Assembly (NCBI GenBank): GCA_009772895.1
Contig: WOUP01000010.1
Span: 1 to 64,000 of the forward strand
Length of the DNA: 64,000 bases
Direction: 5' to 3'
From: Puniceicoccaceae bacterium 5H
GTDB taxonomy: Bacteria > Verrucomicrobiota > Verrucomicrobiia > Opitutales > Oceanipulchritudinaceae
In this document: piece by piece, positions 63,551 through 64,000 of the stretch
How the letters are laid out: each line of letters opens with the position of its first letter
How positions within the stretch are numbered: the first letter of the stretch is position 1
Notes under the pieces: model-generated
What the model saw: only the letters and a program-made list of their open reading frames with translations
Told to the model about the DNA's origin: nothing
The model's database searches: none
Position numbers and translations under genes: made by a program

Positions 63551-64000
63551 CTACTGGATCAGAGCGGCGGCTTCTTCGTCGACCAGCCAAGTGACGCGTG
63601 GAGCGTAGTTTTCGAGAATCTGCACCGGATAGGTGCCGGCCGGCTGATTGAACACCGTCTTGATGCGCTCGGCCTTGTTCGCCCCCGTCACGATGATCGT
63701 AATGGCCCGGGAGGCGTCGAGTCCGGCCTCGGTGACCGTCAAGCGCCAGCCCTTGCCGGGAACTTCGACACAGGCAAAGAAATCCATCACGCCGGCACCG
63801 AGCAGCGGGCTGCCGGGGAAGAGCGAGGCGGTGTGCCCATCATCCCCCATGCCGAGCACGCAGAGGTCGAAGCAGCGTTGCGCGCCAAAGCGCTCGGCCC
63901 ACTTGCGGTTGTGGAGGAGCGCGGCGGAGTGGGCGTCGACCTCGACCGGCCAAGGGAACTTGCGTTCTTCAGCGATGCCGAGCGGCTGGAGCAGCATGCG
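63551..64000 (-). CDS. pgl: 6-phosphogluconolactonase (5' end beyond the window)
   Basis: About 149 residues of the C-terminal part are visible, with CVLGMGDDGHTASLFPGSP, the main Pgl motif, and VTGANKAERIKTVF (in parts). The family is about 230 residues, so the first third lies to the right of the window. It hydrolyses 6-phosphogluconolactone in the pentose phosphate pathway. Confidence 0.9.
   Translation of the reverse strand, partial: RMLLQPLGIAEERKFPWPVEVDAHSAALLHNRKWAERFGAQRCFDLCVLGMGDDGHTASLFPGSPLLGAGVMDFFACVEVPGKGWRLTVTEAGLDASRAITIIVTGANKAERIKTVFNQPAGTYPVQILENYAPRVTWLVDEEAAALIQ

Overview
The window looks like the chromosome of a high-GC Gram-negative bacterium of the Verrucomicrobiota, most likely Opitutae (Opitutales/Puniceicoccales-like). 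The signs are a PEP-CTERM sorting tail with the VPEPSTYAA-type motif typical of that group, TonB/Tol envelope systems, several large polysaccharide-degrading enzymes, and a mosaic secreted glycanase. The assignment is by inference from gene content; no rRNA is present.

Region 1 (1-3613) is accessory DNA. It holds the tail of a probable transposase, a two-gene operon (an XRE-type regulator fused to a PD-(D/E)XK-like nuclease, then a BrxE-like protein), a decayed IS630 copy and a second, nearly complete IS630 copy. It ends at a 26-bp tmRNA/tRNA 3'-end sequence that looks like an attachment-site remnant. Next come a sulfotransferase pseudogene (3755-4495) and the lrgAB-type genes with a divergent LysR regulator (4568-6633).

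Region 2 (6954-13513) is a hemicellulose/glycoside locus: GH52 beta-xylosidase, GPH-family sugar symporter and secreted GH2 glycosidase. Region 3 (13532-23071) is a complete haem-uptake locus. On the minus strand it reads hmuT-hmuU-hmuV-hugZ, a PEP-CTERM secreted protein, exbB-exbD-tonB, a second secreted protein related to the first, and a TonB-dependent haem receptor. A stand-alone DUF2470 gene is divergent from hmuT. Nobody appears to have given the two related secreted proteins a function, and they are good candidates for haem capture.

Region 4 (23201-33249) carries an alpha/beta hydrolase with an Asp nucleophile, a 1369-residue GH87-like multidomain secreted glucanase, a CtpA-type protease, a MidA-like methyltransferase, ribosomal protein L28, a DUF4112 protein and an acetylxylan-esterase-like enzyme. 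Region 5 (33564-58534) is a 25-kb single-direction gene cluster for an extracellular contractile injection system (eCIS). It has sheath, tube, DUF4255 terminator, AAA+ ATPase, hub, spike, PAAR-like tip, gp25, two baseplate-J proteins, a gpI-like protein, a DUF6519/beta-helix protein, LysM-like proteins and a large DUF4157 protein that is the best effector candidate. Most junctions are 4-bp overlaps, so the operon is strongly translationally coupled.

Region 6 (58554-64000) returns to housekeeping: tRNA-Ala(GGC), a Tol-type TolQ-TolR-TolA/TonB operon, a PfkB-family kinase, an aldo/keto reductase with a divergent ArsR-type regulator and a clear operator, and the 3' part of 6-phosphogluconolactonase running off the end. 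All functional calls rest on motifs and family resemblance read by eye; no database search was run.
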